The notes under the pieces were generated by a model. The model was not told the origin of the DNA. It did no database searches and saw nothing but the letters and a program-made list of their open reading frames with translations. DNA of 64,000 nucleotides, taken from the NCBI GenBank assembly GCA_022432975.1, contig CM039515.1:15626583-15690582 (forward strand). Direction: 5' to 3'. The stretch comes from Begonia masoniana. Its lineage: Eukaryota > Streptophyta > Magnoliopsida > Cucurbitales > Begoniaceae. Of this stretch, positions 33,738 through 43,978 are shown piece after piece (the first letter of the stretch is position 1; every line of letters begins with the position of its first letter). The translations under genes and the position numbers were made by a program.

Positions 33738-36221
33738 TTACACCCTCCTTAAACAAAATTTTGTCCCCAAAATTTGCTTAACCAAACAGCTCCGGATATT
33801 GGCTCATCATGTCCTGCTACTGTTCTCAGGTTTCCTCTTCCACATTGTGGTTGCGCCACAGAATCTTCACAAGTGGAATTTCCTTGTTACGTAAGACCTT
33901 CATAGCAAAATCGAGAACACGCACTAGCTTCTCCTCGTACGCCAGCGTTGGTTGAATCTCGACATCTTGTTGCTCCACGACATGAGAGGGAACACGCATG
34001 CATTTCTTCAACATAGACACGTGAAATACATTATGAATCTCATCCATAGAAGCAGGTAATTGTAACTGATAGGCTGTTTTTCCAATCCGCTTCGTAATAG
34101 GAAATGGGCCAACATACCTCGGACTCAACTTGCCCTTCTTACCGAATCTCATCACTCCCTTAAATGGCAAATTTTCAGGAAAACTTCATCATCCACAACA
34201 AATTCCAACTCCCTTCGCCTTCGGTCCGCATAGCTCTTTTGTTGGCTCTGTGCCGTTAAGATTCTTTGTCTGATAAATGCAACTTTCTCCGCGGTCTGCT
34301 GCACAATATCCGGACTTATCAATCGTGATTCGCCGACTTCGTCACTTCACAAGGGCGATCTGCATTTTCTTCCATATGAAGCCTCATAAGGAGCCAAACC
34401 TACCGTGGCCTGATAATTGTTGTTATACGAAAACTCCACCAACGGAAGGTACTTAATCCATGAACCTTGAAATTCCAGTACGCAAGATCGCAACATATCC
34501 TTCAATGTCTGGATAGTCCTTTCAGACTGTCCGTCTGTCTGAGGATGAAATGTCGAACTGAAATTTAACTGTGTTCCCATGGCTTTGTGCAGACTTTTCC
34601 AAAACTTTGACGTAAATCTGAGATCTCTGTCAGGTACAATTGAAGTTGAAACTACATGCAGACGCACAATCTCCTGAATGAACAGCTCTGTGAACTGATC
34701 CATTGAATAAGTCATTTTCATCGGTAGAAAATGGGTCGATTTGGTCAGTCGGTCCACAATCACCCATATTCCATCATAGACTTTTGCAGTCTGCGGTAGT
34801 CCGACAACAAAATCTATGGAGATTTGCTCCTATTTCCACTCCGAAATTGGCAAAGGCTGTAATTTTTCTGCTGGTCTTTGGTGTTTTGCCTTGACTTGCT
34901 AACAAATTAAGCACGTCTCTACATACTTCGCCACTTCCCTCTTCATGTTGGACCACCAAAAGTGTATTTGTAAATCCTTATACATCTTTGTGCTTCATGG
35001 ATACACAAAAAACTTAGAAGAGTGGGCTTCAAATAAGATCTCCTTCCGAACCTCCTCATTATTTAGAACGTACTATCTATTTCAAAACTTCAGGATTCCA
35101 TCGTCCGAATAACTGAACTCAGATCTATCATCAGAAACCATGCTCAGTTTGAACTTGTTGCACATAGAATCATCCTTCTGAGCTTCTCAGATTTTATCCA
35201 GAATAGTTGGCTTTAAAGATAAGGCAGAGAGTACTGCTGCTAAATCTGAAACTACCTCCATACCAAAATTCTGGATTTCTGTACACAAGGCTAAGGGCAT
35301 TGCTGGTATCATGGCTGAAACAGAAGTGGGTACTCCACTCAACGCATCTGCCACTACATTCGCTTTGCCGGGGTAGTATTTGATCTCAAAGTCATAGTCT
35401 TTCACAAACTATAACCACTGACGTTGCCTCATGTTCAGCTCTTTTTGAGTGAAAATATATTTCAGACTTTTGTGATCTGAAAATATTTCACACGGCTATC
35501 CATATAAGTAATGCCTTCATATTTTTAGCGCGAATACAACCGCCGCTAACTCCAAATCGTGGGTAGGATAATTTTGCTCATAAGTTTTCAATTGCCTTGA
35601 AGCATAGGCAATTACTTTCCCATTTTGCATTAAAACACATCCCAACCCAATTCTGGACATATCACAATAAATACTAAACTTCCTGTCCTCAATTGGAAGC
35701 GTTAATAACGGAGCAGTAGTCAACTTTTGCTTCAAATCCTGGAAACTATGCTCACAATCTTTCGACCATAAATACTTCACATTCTTTCTTGTTAACCGGG
35801 TTAGAGGTGTTGCAATTTTCGAGAAACCTTCAATGAATTTTCTATAATAACTGGCTATGTTCAGAAAACTCCAAATTTTTCTTACATTCCTTGGCTGCAG
35901 CCACTCCTTCACCGTTTGGATCTTTGCTAGGTCTACCGATATACCGTCACCAGAAACCACGTGACCAAGAAAGTGAACTTATCAAACAAGAATTCACACT
36001 TAGAAAACTTCGCATAAAGTTGGTGTTGCTTCAGAGTTTCCAACACCAACTTCAGATGCTCCGTATGTTTGCCCTTAGTGCGGGAATAGACCAACATATC
36101 ATCGATAAACACTATAACAAATTTATCGAGATACTCATGAAACACTCTATTCATTACATCCATAAAGGCCGTTGCAGCGTCTGTCAATTCGAATGACATT
36201 ACTAAAAACTCATAATGTCTA
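33738..36221 (-). pseudogene. pol: D pol: partial reverse transcriptase, RNase H, integrase, chromodomain; several stops and frameshifts
   Basis: Read from 36221 leftwards: reverse transcriptase from within the domain ([20 protein letters not shown] intact), RNase H ([18 protein letters not shown]), integrase core (IVDRLTKSTHF, VPDRDLRF, DGQSERT) and a C-terminal chromodomain-like end ([17 protein letters not shown]). Open pieces are 35933-36226, 35517-35960, 35187-35405, 34347-34763 and 33826-34170, in more than one frame. A polypurine tract (minus strand GGAGGGTGTAA) is at 33738-33748. The protein is like that of G1 but from a separate and older family. Not functional. Confidence 0.88.
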
Positions 36222-36474
36222 ACCAATCTCGTGCTCGGTCTCTTAAAGAATACGGGAATAGTTTGAGCCTCAATGCTTCTGCAGATACTCTAGGGAAGTT
36301 GAATGAGTCACTAACTTCTCCAAAAACTTTAAGGTGGCAGTGAGGGTTGTCTGTAACTACTCCACTGAAAAGCATCTGGAACATAACTGGTTTAAGATTG
36401 AATCGAATAGCATGAAGGTCTGGTCTCACGATGCCAGGATTTAGATCATTGAGTGTGGGTATAGCAAAGTCTTG
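36222..36474 (-). pseudogene. F gag, second copy, middle part
   Basis: Matches 50430-50705 with a 17-bp deletion. The frame 36202-36429 reads [24 protein letters not shown] gag core sequence and then RDRARDWL, joined by chance to D sequence at its end. Separated from the gag start by solo LTR B. Confidence 0.75.
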
Positions 36475-36479
36475 AATAG

Positions 36480-39225
36480 TGTAGCACCCGGTTCCATTAA
36501 ACCCAATTTAATTTGTCAAATTAAGATGTGCAAATGTGGATTAGGTTAATGAATGGATATGCAAGGGCATTATGGTAAATTAAAAACTTATTAGTGGATA
36601 ACCTATTTAAAAGAAATTTATTGAGCGTAGCCGCCACTGTTCATTCTTGCTCTCGGTTTTCAGCTCAAACCAGCAGACTTCCCAGGCGATTTCCTTCCCC
36701 GAGTCCATTCGCCGAGCTAGGTAAGTTTCTACCTCGATTTTTCTGACTTAGTAACTAAGGAAGATTGTATGGGGGAGTGTTGGATATGTATTTTGGGAAC
36801 TCATCAGGAAAGTGAGTAGGTTCGGGTTTAGCATTGAATCAGTAATGCTTGGCGATCAGAACTCCCAACTATTCCCTTAGGTTTTCTGAATGCCTTAGAA
36901 TGAGGTTGAGTATAGGTTGACTTAATGTTCTGTTTATGCTCTAGGTGAGAAAGATCCCGAAGAAGCTCCTAACCGAGCACTCGCCAAGAATCCAGGTAAG
37001 TAGAGTTTGTTTGTGCCTTCGGGCCTACATCACAAAACAGTAGGACTTATGTATACTTTGTATGTTTATTTTCCAGTTGTCATGCATCATGTTTTTGAAA
37101 GAATTACGAAAATGAATTTACATGAAACGCATGGTAAGTGTGAGCAGGATGATCAGAACAACTGTTAAGGGGGATTAATCCGCCCCTTAACTGAGAACAG
37201 AGGATTGAGGTTTTGGGAAAAGTGATCCACTTCCCAATCCTACAGGGAGATCAGACCAGCTAACTGTTAAGGGAACTAATCCGCCCCTTAATTGAGATCA
37301 GAGGATGTATGCTTTGAGGGATGACTGATCCACTCTCCCATCGTACAGAGGGATCAACAGAGCACGATTATGTATACAACAGAGGGGAGAAAGTAGAAAC
37401 AACATGTCTAGGAGATTTATGTTTCAGTAATTCATTTCATTCATTGCTTTACTTGCTTAGCATTAGGCTAATAGATAAGTTTTGTGATGTAGGTGAAGAA
37501 GTTACTGAAGGTATGTTTACCGACCAACATGAGGACTAGGCTGGTTGGAGGAGCATTTTCAGGCATCGGTTTGGTCATCTGTTGAGGCGGTTTAATTCAT
37601 GGCTGCAAGTGTTGAGTTGAGAGTGACTAGTTCAGTATAGATGTTTTTCTAAAAATTTTACGACAGTAGTGGTCTCAAAGTTTTGAATACATTTTAAGAA
37701 TCTTCTGATATTGGTATTCTTTTGGATTTTTTTTGAAAAACATTGTTTTTACTGAATTTTGAGTAATGCAATGGTTAAGTCGTTTTTGAATGATTTCAGT
37801 AGAGTAAGTAAATCCATTTCTATAGTTGGAGTAGTGTTTTATAACGAGGAGTTGGTGAGATGTCGTTTTGTTCTCTATCGGTAGATGATGTCCATCGGTA
37901 GATGTTGAGTCATGGTTGAGTTGTCTATCGGAAGATGGAAGTCTATCGGCAGATGAAGTTTTGTATGAAGTTATGTTGACTTCATCGGCAGATGAAGTTA
38001 TGTTGACTTCATCGGCAGATGAAGTTGTGTATGAAGTTATGTTGACTACATCGGCAGATGGTGTTGCGTCGACGTTATCGGCAGATGGCATCGCGTTGTT
38101 TGTACACGTCATCGGTAGAAGCCTTTTGTTTTCTTTTTCTGCTTCTCCCGTTGGCCTTGCTCATCGGCAGATACGTTAGACTTCCACGATTTTTCCTAGT
38201 ATTCCACAGTTTTAAACTTTAATTCCAAACTGCCGATTATCTCTTAACATTTCAAACCATGATTATTATTTTACTACATTGTTGTTTAGAATTATTTCCG
38301 CTGCAGGTTTTAAATATTTTGAAATTTTAGAAAAAAGTCAAATTTGGCTGTCGAGTGAAATTTAATTTAGCATCAAGACGTCATGATTCGGTTCAGCGTT
38401 ATGAGTAGCAAACCGGTTCAGACAACTCGGGGCGTTACAAATAGGTCATGTTGACTTCATCGGCAGATGAAGTTATGTTGACTTCATCGGCAGATGAAGT
38501 TATGTTGACTTCATCGGCAGATGAAGTTATGTTGACTTCATCGGCAGATGAAGTTATGTTGACTTCATCGGCAGATGAAGTTATGTTGACTTCATCGGCA
38601 GATGAAGTTATGTTGACTTCATCGGCAGATGAAGTTATGTTGACTTCATCGGCAGATGAAGTTATGTTGACTTCATCGGCAGATGAAGTTATGTTGACTT
38701 CATCGGCAGATGAAGTTATGTTGACTTCATCGGCAGATGAAGTTATGTTGACTTCATCGGCAGATGAAGTTATGTTGACTTCATCGGCAGATGAAGTTAT
38801 GTTGACTTCATCGGCAGATGAAGTTATGTTGACTTCATCGGCAGATGAAGTTATGTTGACTTCATCGGCAGATGAAGTTATGTTGACTTCATCGGCAGAT
38901 GAAGTTATGTTGACTTCATCGGCAGATGAAGTTATGTTGACTTCATCCGTTAGACTTCCACGATTTTTCCTAGTATTCCACAGTTTTAAACTCTTTAATT
39001 CCAAACTGCCGATTATCTCTTAACATTTCAAACCATGATTTATAGTTTTGATTTACTACATTGTTGTTTAGAATTATTTCCGCTGCAGGTTTTAAATATT
39101 TTGAAATTTTAGAAAAAAGTCAAATTTTGGCTGTCGAGTGAAATTTTAAATTTAGCATCAAGACGTCATGATTCGGTTCAGCGTTATGAGTAGCAAACCG
39201 GGTTCAGACAACTCGGGGCGTTACA
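36480..39225 (+). mobile_element. Solo LTR B, Tekay-like, with 27-bp array and partial duplication
   Basis: Begins TGTAGCACCCGG after AATAG (36475-36479). The LTR end GGGGCGTTACA occurs twice, at 38439 and 39225, each followed by AATAG. Between them lie three extra bases (GTC), a 27-bp array (38448-38947) and a second copy of the LTR end (38948-39225). Shares its ends and inner blocks with A and C. No coding region inside. The two long frames across the array are by-products of a 27-bp period. Confidence 0.9.
38448..38947. repeat. 27-bp palindromic tandem array, about 18.5 units
   Basis: The unit contains ACTTCATCGGCAGATGAAGT, a perfect inverted repeat of 8-bp arms around GGCA. Units are essentially identical. 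Because the unit length is a multiple of three and mostly palindromic, both strands read as repeats containing TSSADEV. A few looser founder units occur at about 37920-38100 in the same LTR. Confidence 0.97.
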
Positions 39226-39502
39226 AATAGGTCTGTCTCTGTCATCAATAACACGTTCGACATTGTTCCTTTCTATATCTACATTCACCATATTTTCTCC
39301 CTCAATAAACTGTTGTTGTTGCAGTTTTCTTCTTGCTCTAAATGTCCTTTCGATTTCTGGATCTATGGGTACAAGATCCTGGTTGTTTTTTTTGTCAGGC
39401 ATCAAGCAGTGATACCTGAAAAAGAAAAATTAAAATAAAATAAACTAATTATAGCAAAATTAATAAAATTAAGAAATATCCCTGGCAACGGCGCCAAAAA
39501 CT
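39226..39502 (-). pseudogene. gag: F primer binding site and gag start, second copy
   Basis: On the minus strand the LTR end at 39503 is followed by TTTTTGGCGCCGTTGCC (39484-39500), the Athila/Tat-type primer-binding region, then the gag start at 39405 (MMPDKKNNQDLVPIDPEIE). AATAG at 39226-39230 is the target duplication of LTR B. Confidence 0.8.
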
Positions 39503-40945
39503 TGTTAGTGAATTTTTACACTTTACGCAAGTGCACGTATCGCAATCAAGTAGTATATAAGATATCGATCCCACGAGGATATTTTTAACTATGTCTGAAT
39601 TGCTATAAAAATTTAGTTAAAATATTAAAATGATATTTTAATAAAATAAAGAAAATAAAAATAAATAAAGTTTGGATGCTGAAACAATGAATGATAACAA
39701 TTTAAATTGGAGAGAGTTGAATGATAGGAATCTTGGCTAGGAGCAATTTCTTCGTTACTTGTATTTTACTGCTGATGTTGTAGAGTGCTTCAGCATTATC
39801 AATGAACAGCAAGAATAAAAATATTTATAGGTTTCGTTAGAATTGCCTATGTAAATCCAATTTAGAATTTCTCTCGACTTTGAAAGAAAGTAACTAACAT
39901 TGAATTTCTATAAACCCTATTCTTAATGCCAATTGAATTAACGTTAATTACTTTACAACAAATTAATCTAATTAATCATTCGTGTATCTTAACATTTATA
40001 TTTATCCGTCGATATAATATAAATATGAAACATCAATCTATCTATCAATATAAATTGAATTAGATAAGGAATATCACGAAAGATTGTTCAAAGCAAAATG
40101 CATTAGCAAAACGAGATTGTAGCAAAATAAGTAACGAATACTAACGTCCTAACCAAGTAGAAGAGTTTAGCTACTAGACATCACAAAATAAAAACCAAAA
40201 GAAAAAATATTCATAAACATAAATAGTAAAGAAAAGAAGAAGAAAGCCCAAAGAAAAATGTCGTCGATTCCCTTGCTGCAGATCCAGAGCTCCTTTTTTT
40301 CAAAAATAATAAAAATCCTCTCTTTTATAATTGCTTCTTCTCCTCGTTCTGCGTGTCATCCTTTTTCTCTCTCCAGTCTGTTCCTTTTTTTTTCTCCTTC
40401 TAATCCGCTGATTCCCTTGATCAACGGCTTATAATTATAATAAAATCTTCTTGATTTGTGACCATTCTTGTCTACCGTTTTCTTTCTACCATTTTTTGTT
40501 CTTTGTCATCCGTTCTCTGTCATCCGATTCTATCTATTGTTTCTGTCATCAGATTTTATCTACCGTTTATGTCATCCGATTGGCCTCCTTTCTCTCCATG
40601 ATCTTCTCAAAATATTCCAGCCACGGTTCCTTGATTTGATTCCTTTATTTTTGGTAACCATCATCTCCTTGATTTGCTATCTCTCTCTTGATAATCTTCA
40701 TCCTTTAAACTTGATTTTTTCAGCTATTAACTTTGCATTCAAATATAAAATTCGAATTAATGTTAAAAATCTACTTTAAATAGAAAATATGCATGGAATT
40801 TATTAAATTTAATCAATGCCTTGATACTGCAGTATTATGTAGCAATTGTAGTAAATTCCTACCAATTTCTTCTTGCATTCACTCAATTCATATAAGTTCT
40901 TTCAACTAATTACCATATAAAATAACTCTAATTTAAGAATTATCA
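39503..40945 (-). repeat. Second LTR of element F (1443 bp)
   Basis: Minus strand TGATAATTC at 40945 to CACTAACA at 39503. Aligns with 50973-52401. The polypurine tract AAGTTTGGGGGTATT (40946-40960, minus strand) precedes it, and the primer-binding region follows it. Confidence 0.9.
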
Positions 40946-41081
40946 AATACCCCCAAACTTGAACCATTACTCGTTCTCGAGTGATGTAAATAAAATCATA
41001 ACCAAGGGATTCCAAAGGTACATCAATATGGTTCGAAACTTGTAACATGATGAAAGCTTCTTCTAGTACAATTAGAAACAA

Positions 41082-41885
41082 ATACATTAAAAGTAATCTG
41101 CTGGTCATTCACGTCTCTGCCACAATCCAAGAATCTCCTCCTTTCTCCTAAAAATTTCTTTTTCTGCATGCTTCTGTAGTCTTGAAGGGAATGGTGGTGG
41201 TGGCCTCTGAGTTTTCAATTCACTTCGTTGTTGTGGTGGCATTGCTGCAGCATCAGTTTCTACAACACCAGTTTCTAGATTATCCTTTCCTACTTCCTCC
41301 ACATCCTCTTGTTCCACCAACGCTTCTTGTTTCTTTAAATTTTCTGCTTTCTGTTGCTTTTCTGGAATTTCCAGTTCTCTTTCATGCCTCAATACTATGG
41401 CCTTGCAATGTTCCTTTCCTGGTCTTTGCGGCACTTCTGTATTACTTGATAATTGCTCTGCAGTCCTTGTGCTTAAAGATTGAGTCAGCTGGCCCATTTG
41501 TGTTTCAATATTCTTCATTGATGCAGCCAAGTTTTGCAAGATCACATCTGTCTTAGGAGCATATTCTCTGGTGAAGCATTCTGATTGCTCTTGATGCATT
41601 GAATTATGTGTTGGCTGTGAAAAACTTTGCTTGTAATTTTCTGCAGGTCTATTTGATGCTGGAGCATTCTGCGGCTGCGAATTCCATTGAAAATCTAGAT
41701 GCTGTTTCAAGCCAGGATTGTATGTCTGCGAGTATGGATTGTTGTTCATCTTGTAACCAACATAATTTGCAGATTCCGGATTAGTTGTAACGACCCCTAA
41801 TACTGTACCCATTTTTACCGTACAAATTTTTCTTTTTAAACGTGGTGGTGACCAGCAGATTACTTTTAATGTATTGAAAGCTATG
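41082..41885 (-). pseudogene. Second copy of F gag C-terminal part, with rearranged end
   Basis: 41082-41840 repeats 43275-44033 almost exactly, including the first 55 bp of solo LTR E. It encodes the gag C-terminal part (NNPYSQTYNP, LAASMKNIETQMGQL, RPPPPFPSRLQKH). It ends in nine bases like LTR E (CGTGGTGGT), then in 36 bp (41850-41885) that are the exact reverse complement of 43265-43300. The copy was made after LTR E inserted. Confidence 0.88.
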
Positions 41886-43024
41886 TTTTGCCTAAGTTAA
41901 TTAGATTTTAAAGGTTTTTGTTTTTTTTTATATATATAAACTAAACAATAAGTAAAAGGGATATATGTTTTTTTCTTTTTTTGTATTGACTTTCTCTTAT
42001 AAGTCACATTACATTTTTACGCAATTGACAACATTGGTAATGAAGGCCTCTGGTTACTCAGTAGTGTCACTTAAAGATATATACTCATATAAACTTATAG
42101 AGGAGTATAGTCAATAATATTGTCACGGAGTTCCTCCCAAAGTTTCTTTATTTAAATTCTACCCATCGACTATCCAAAGGGCTCACTCGAGATTGAAAGT
42201 GGATTAGGAAATTGTAATTTATTTATTTTTTTTAATAACCCCCAAACTTATTATTTATTATGCATTTTTTAGAAAAAATCTTTATCTCTAATTTTCTTTG
42301 ATAAGTTTTGAATCGTTCTCATCTAAATATAACTGTGAAATTTAATGAGGATGATATTCCTAAACAAACTAAAAGGGAGTTCGTGTGTTCTTAGGAAAAA
42401 TTATATTCACGGGAATGAGCCTTAGTAAAAATATTCCTAAGGTATGTTAGTGCAAGTTTTCAACACATTAGAAACATTAGGACGTTAGGAATTTTTCTCT
42501 TTTGTCTTTTTTTTTTTTTCAAACCTAGTACATCCCTACCCCCAAATTCAAACTCGACAGTGTCTCCACTGTCGAACAAAATAGAGTTTAAAATTTAAAC
42601 AAAACAAAGTAAAACTAGGGGGTAAGTTCTTCCTTGGAGTCTCATTCATCGTTTCATTAGATGTAGGGTTTCGTGTTGCTGTGCCATTTTATTTTGCAGA
42701 AACAGCAAGCCTTTCATGATTTGTTGTTGAAAGATGATGCTCTCGGCTGATGCTACAGCTCCACTTGCAGCATTTGGATTGTGTGATGGCTTTCTTTTCG
42801 GTGCTTCCTCTTCATCAGCTTCTCCTTCTCCTGATTGTCCAAACCTGAGTTTTTTTGTTTTTTTGTTTTTTTTTTTTTGCTACAGCAAACATTGCAGCAT
42901 CAATATTATTTTTAGTAAAAACTTTAAAAAAAATAGAAAAACAAAAAACAAAAGGATATCAGAAATTGGGTTGCCTCTCAATAAGCGCTTGATTTTTAAG
43001 TCTTCAGCCTAACTTTCCCATACT
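41886..43024 (-). other. Non-coding part of element F
   Basis: T-rich sequence without a convincing gene. On the minus strand it holds purine runs with GGGGG (about 42239, 42538), and a perfect hairpin TCGACAGTG-TCTC-CACTGTCGA at 42554-42575. It stands where the rest of pol and the untranslated 3' part of an Athila/Tat element would be. The frame 42734-43012 (+) is low complexity. Confidence 0.5.
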
Positions 43025-43306
43025 TCACGTTTCTATGCATTGTGGATGATATGCTATGGTCACTTTGTATTTAAGGTAAGAGGGCAGGTGTTTAAGCTCC
43101 ACTGTTGGTGCGTCTTTAATAGATAGCTTGAAAACTTCTGGATTATCTTCCATTCGAACTAATGCCTCAAATTGTTTCCTAAGGCTCTTAGAAAATTGCT
43201 TCGTTTCCTCCATTTTCATCTTTTCAGATATGTTGAAGCAATCTTCTTCATTACACAAGCACTTCATAGCTTTCAATACATTAAAAGTAATCTGCTGGTC
43301 ATTCAC
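43025..43306 (-). pseudogene. pol: F protease end and start of reverse transcriptase
   Basis: The minus-strand frame reads NDQQITFNVLKAMK (protease end in Athila/Tat elements), then APTVELKHLPSYLKY, the typical start of the reverse transcriptase region in this group. A gap separates it from gag, so the protease active site is missing. The rest of pol is gone. Confidence 0.7.
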
Positions 43307-43366
43307 GTCTCTGCCACAACCAAGAATCTCCTCCTTTCTGCTAAAAATTTCTTTTTCTGCATGCTT

Positions 43367-43973
43367 CTATAGTCTTGAAGGGAATGGTGGTGGTGGCCTC
43401 TGAGTTTTCAATTCACTTCGTTGTTGTGGTGGCATTGCTGCAGCATCAGTTTCTACAACACCAGTTTCTAGATTATCCTTTCCTACTTCCTCCACATCCT
43501 CTTGTTCCACCAACGCTTCTTGTTTCTTTAAATTTTCTGCTTTCTGTTGCTTTTCTGGAATTTCCAGTTCTATTTCATGCCTCAATACTATGGCCTTGCA
43601 ATGTTCCTTTCCTGGTCTTTGCGGCACTTCTGTATTACTTGATAATTGCTCTGCAGTCCTTGTGCTTAAAGATTGAGTCAGCTGGCCCATTTGTGTTTCA
43701 ATATTCTTCATTGATGCAGCCAAGTTTTGCAAGATCACATCTGTCTTAGGAGCATATTCTCTGGTGAAGCATTCTGATTGCTCTTGATGCATTGAATTAT
43801 GTGTTGGCTGTGAAAAACTTTGCTTGTAATTTTCTGCAGGTCTATTTGATGCTGGAGCATTCTGCGGCTGCGAATTCCATTGAAAATCTAGATGCTGTTT
43901 CAAGCTAGGATTGTATGTCTGCGAGTATGGATTGTTGTTCATCTTGTAACCAACATAATTTGCAGATTCCGGA
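43367..43973 (-). pseudogene. gag: F gag, C-terminal part, first copy
   Basis: Continues, across solo LTR E, the gag frame at 46494-46748: GENYDENSYTT on one side, ESANYVGYK on the other. Contains NNPYSQTYNP, a coiled region (LAASMKNIETQMGQL) and the proline-rich RPPPPFPSRL typical of Athila/Tat gag ends. Residues at the start of the open frame (MGTVLGVV) come from LTR E and are not part of gag. Confidence 0.82.
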
Positions 43974-43978
43974 TTAGT

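Noticed and set aside
33489..33752. Plus-strand frame of 87 codons with a hydrophobic middle
   Set aside because: Lies wholly in the D LTR, antisense to the element, with poly-pyrimidine composition.
38435..39023. Long open frames on both strands (about 190 codons each)
   Set aside because: They are by-products of a palindromic 27-bp array whose unit is a multiple of three; no gene-like start, end or composition.
41182..41556. Plus-strand open frame of 124 codons, repeated at 43375-43749
   Set aside because: Reverse-strand shadow of the F gag C-terminal part, duplicated along with it.
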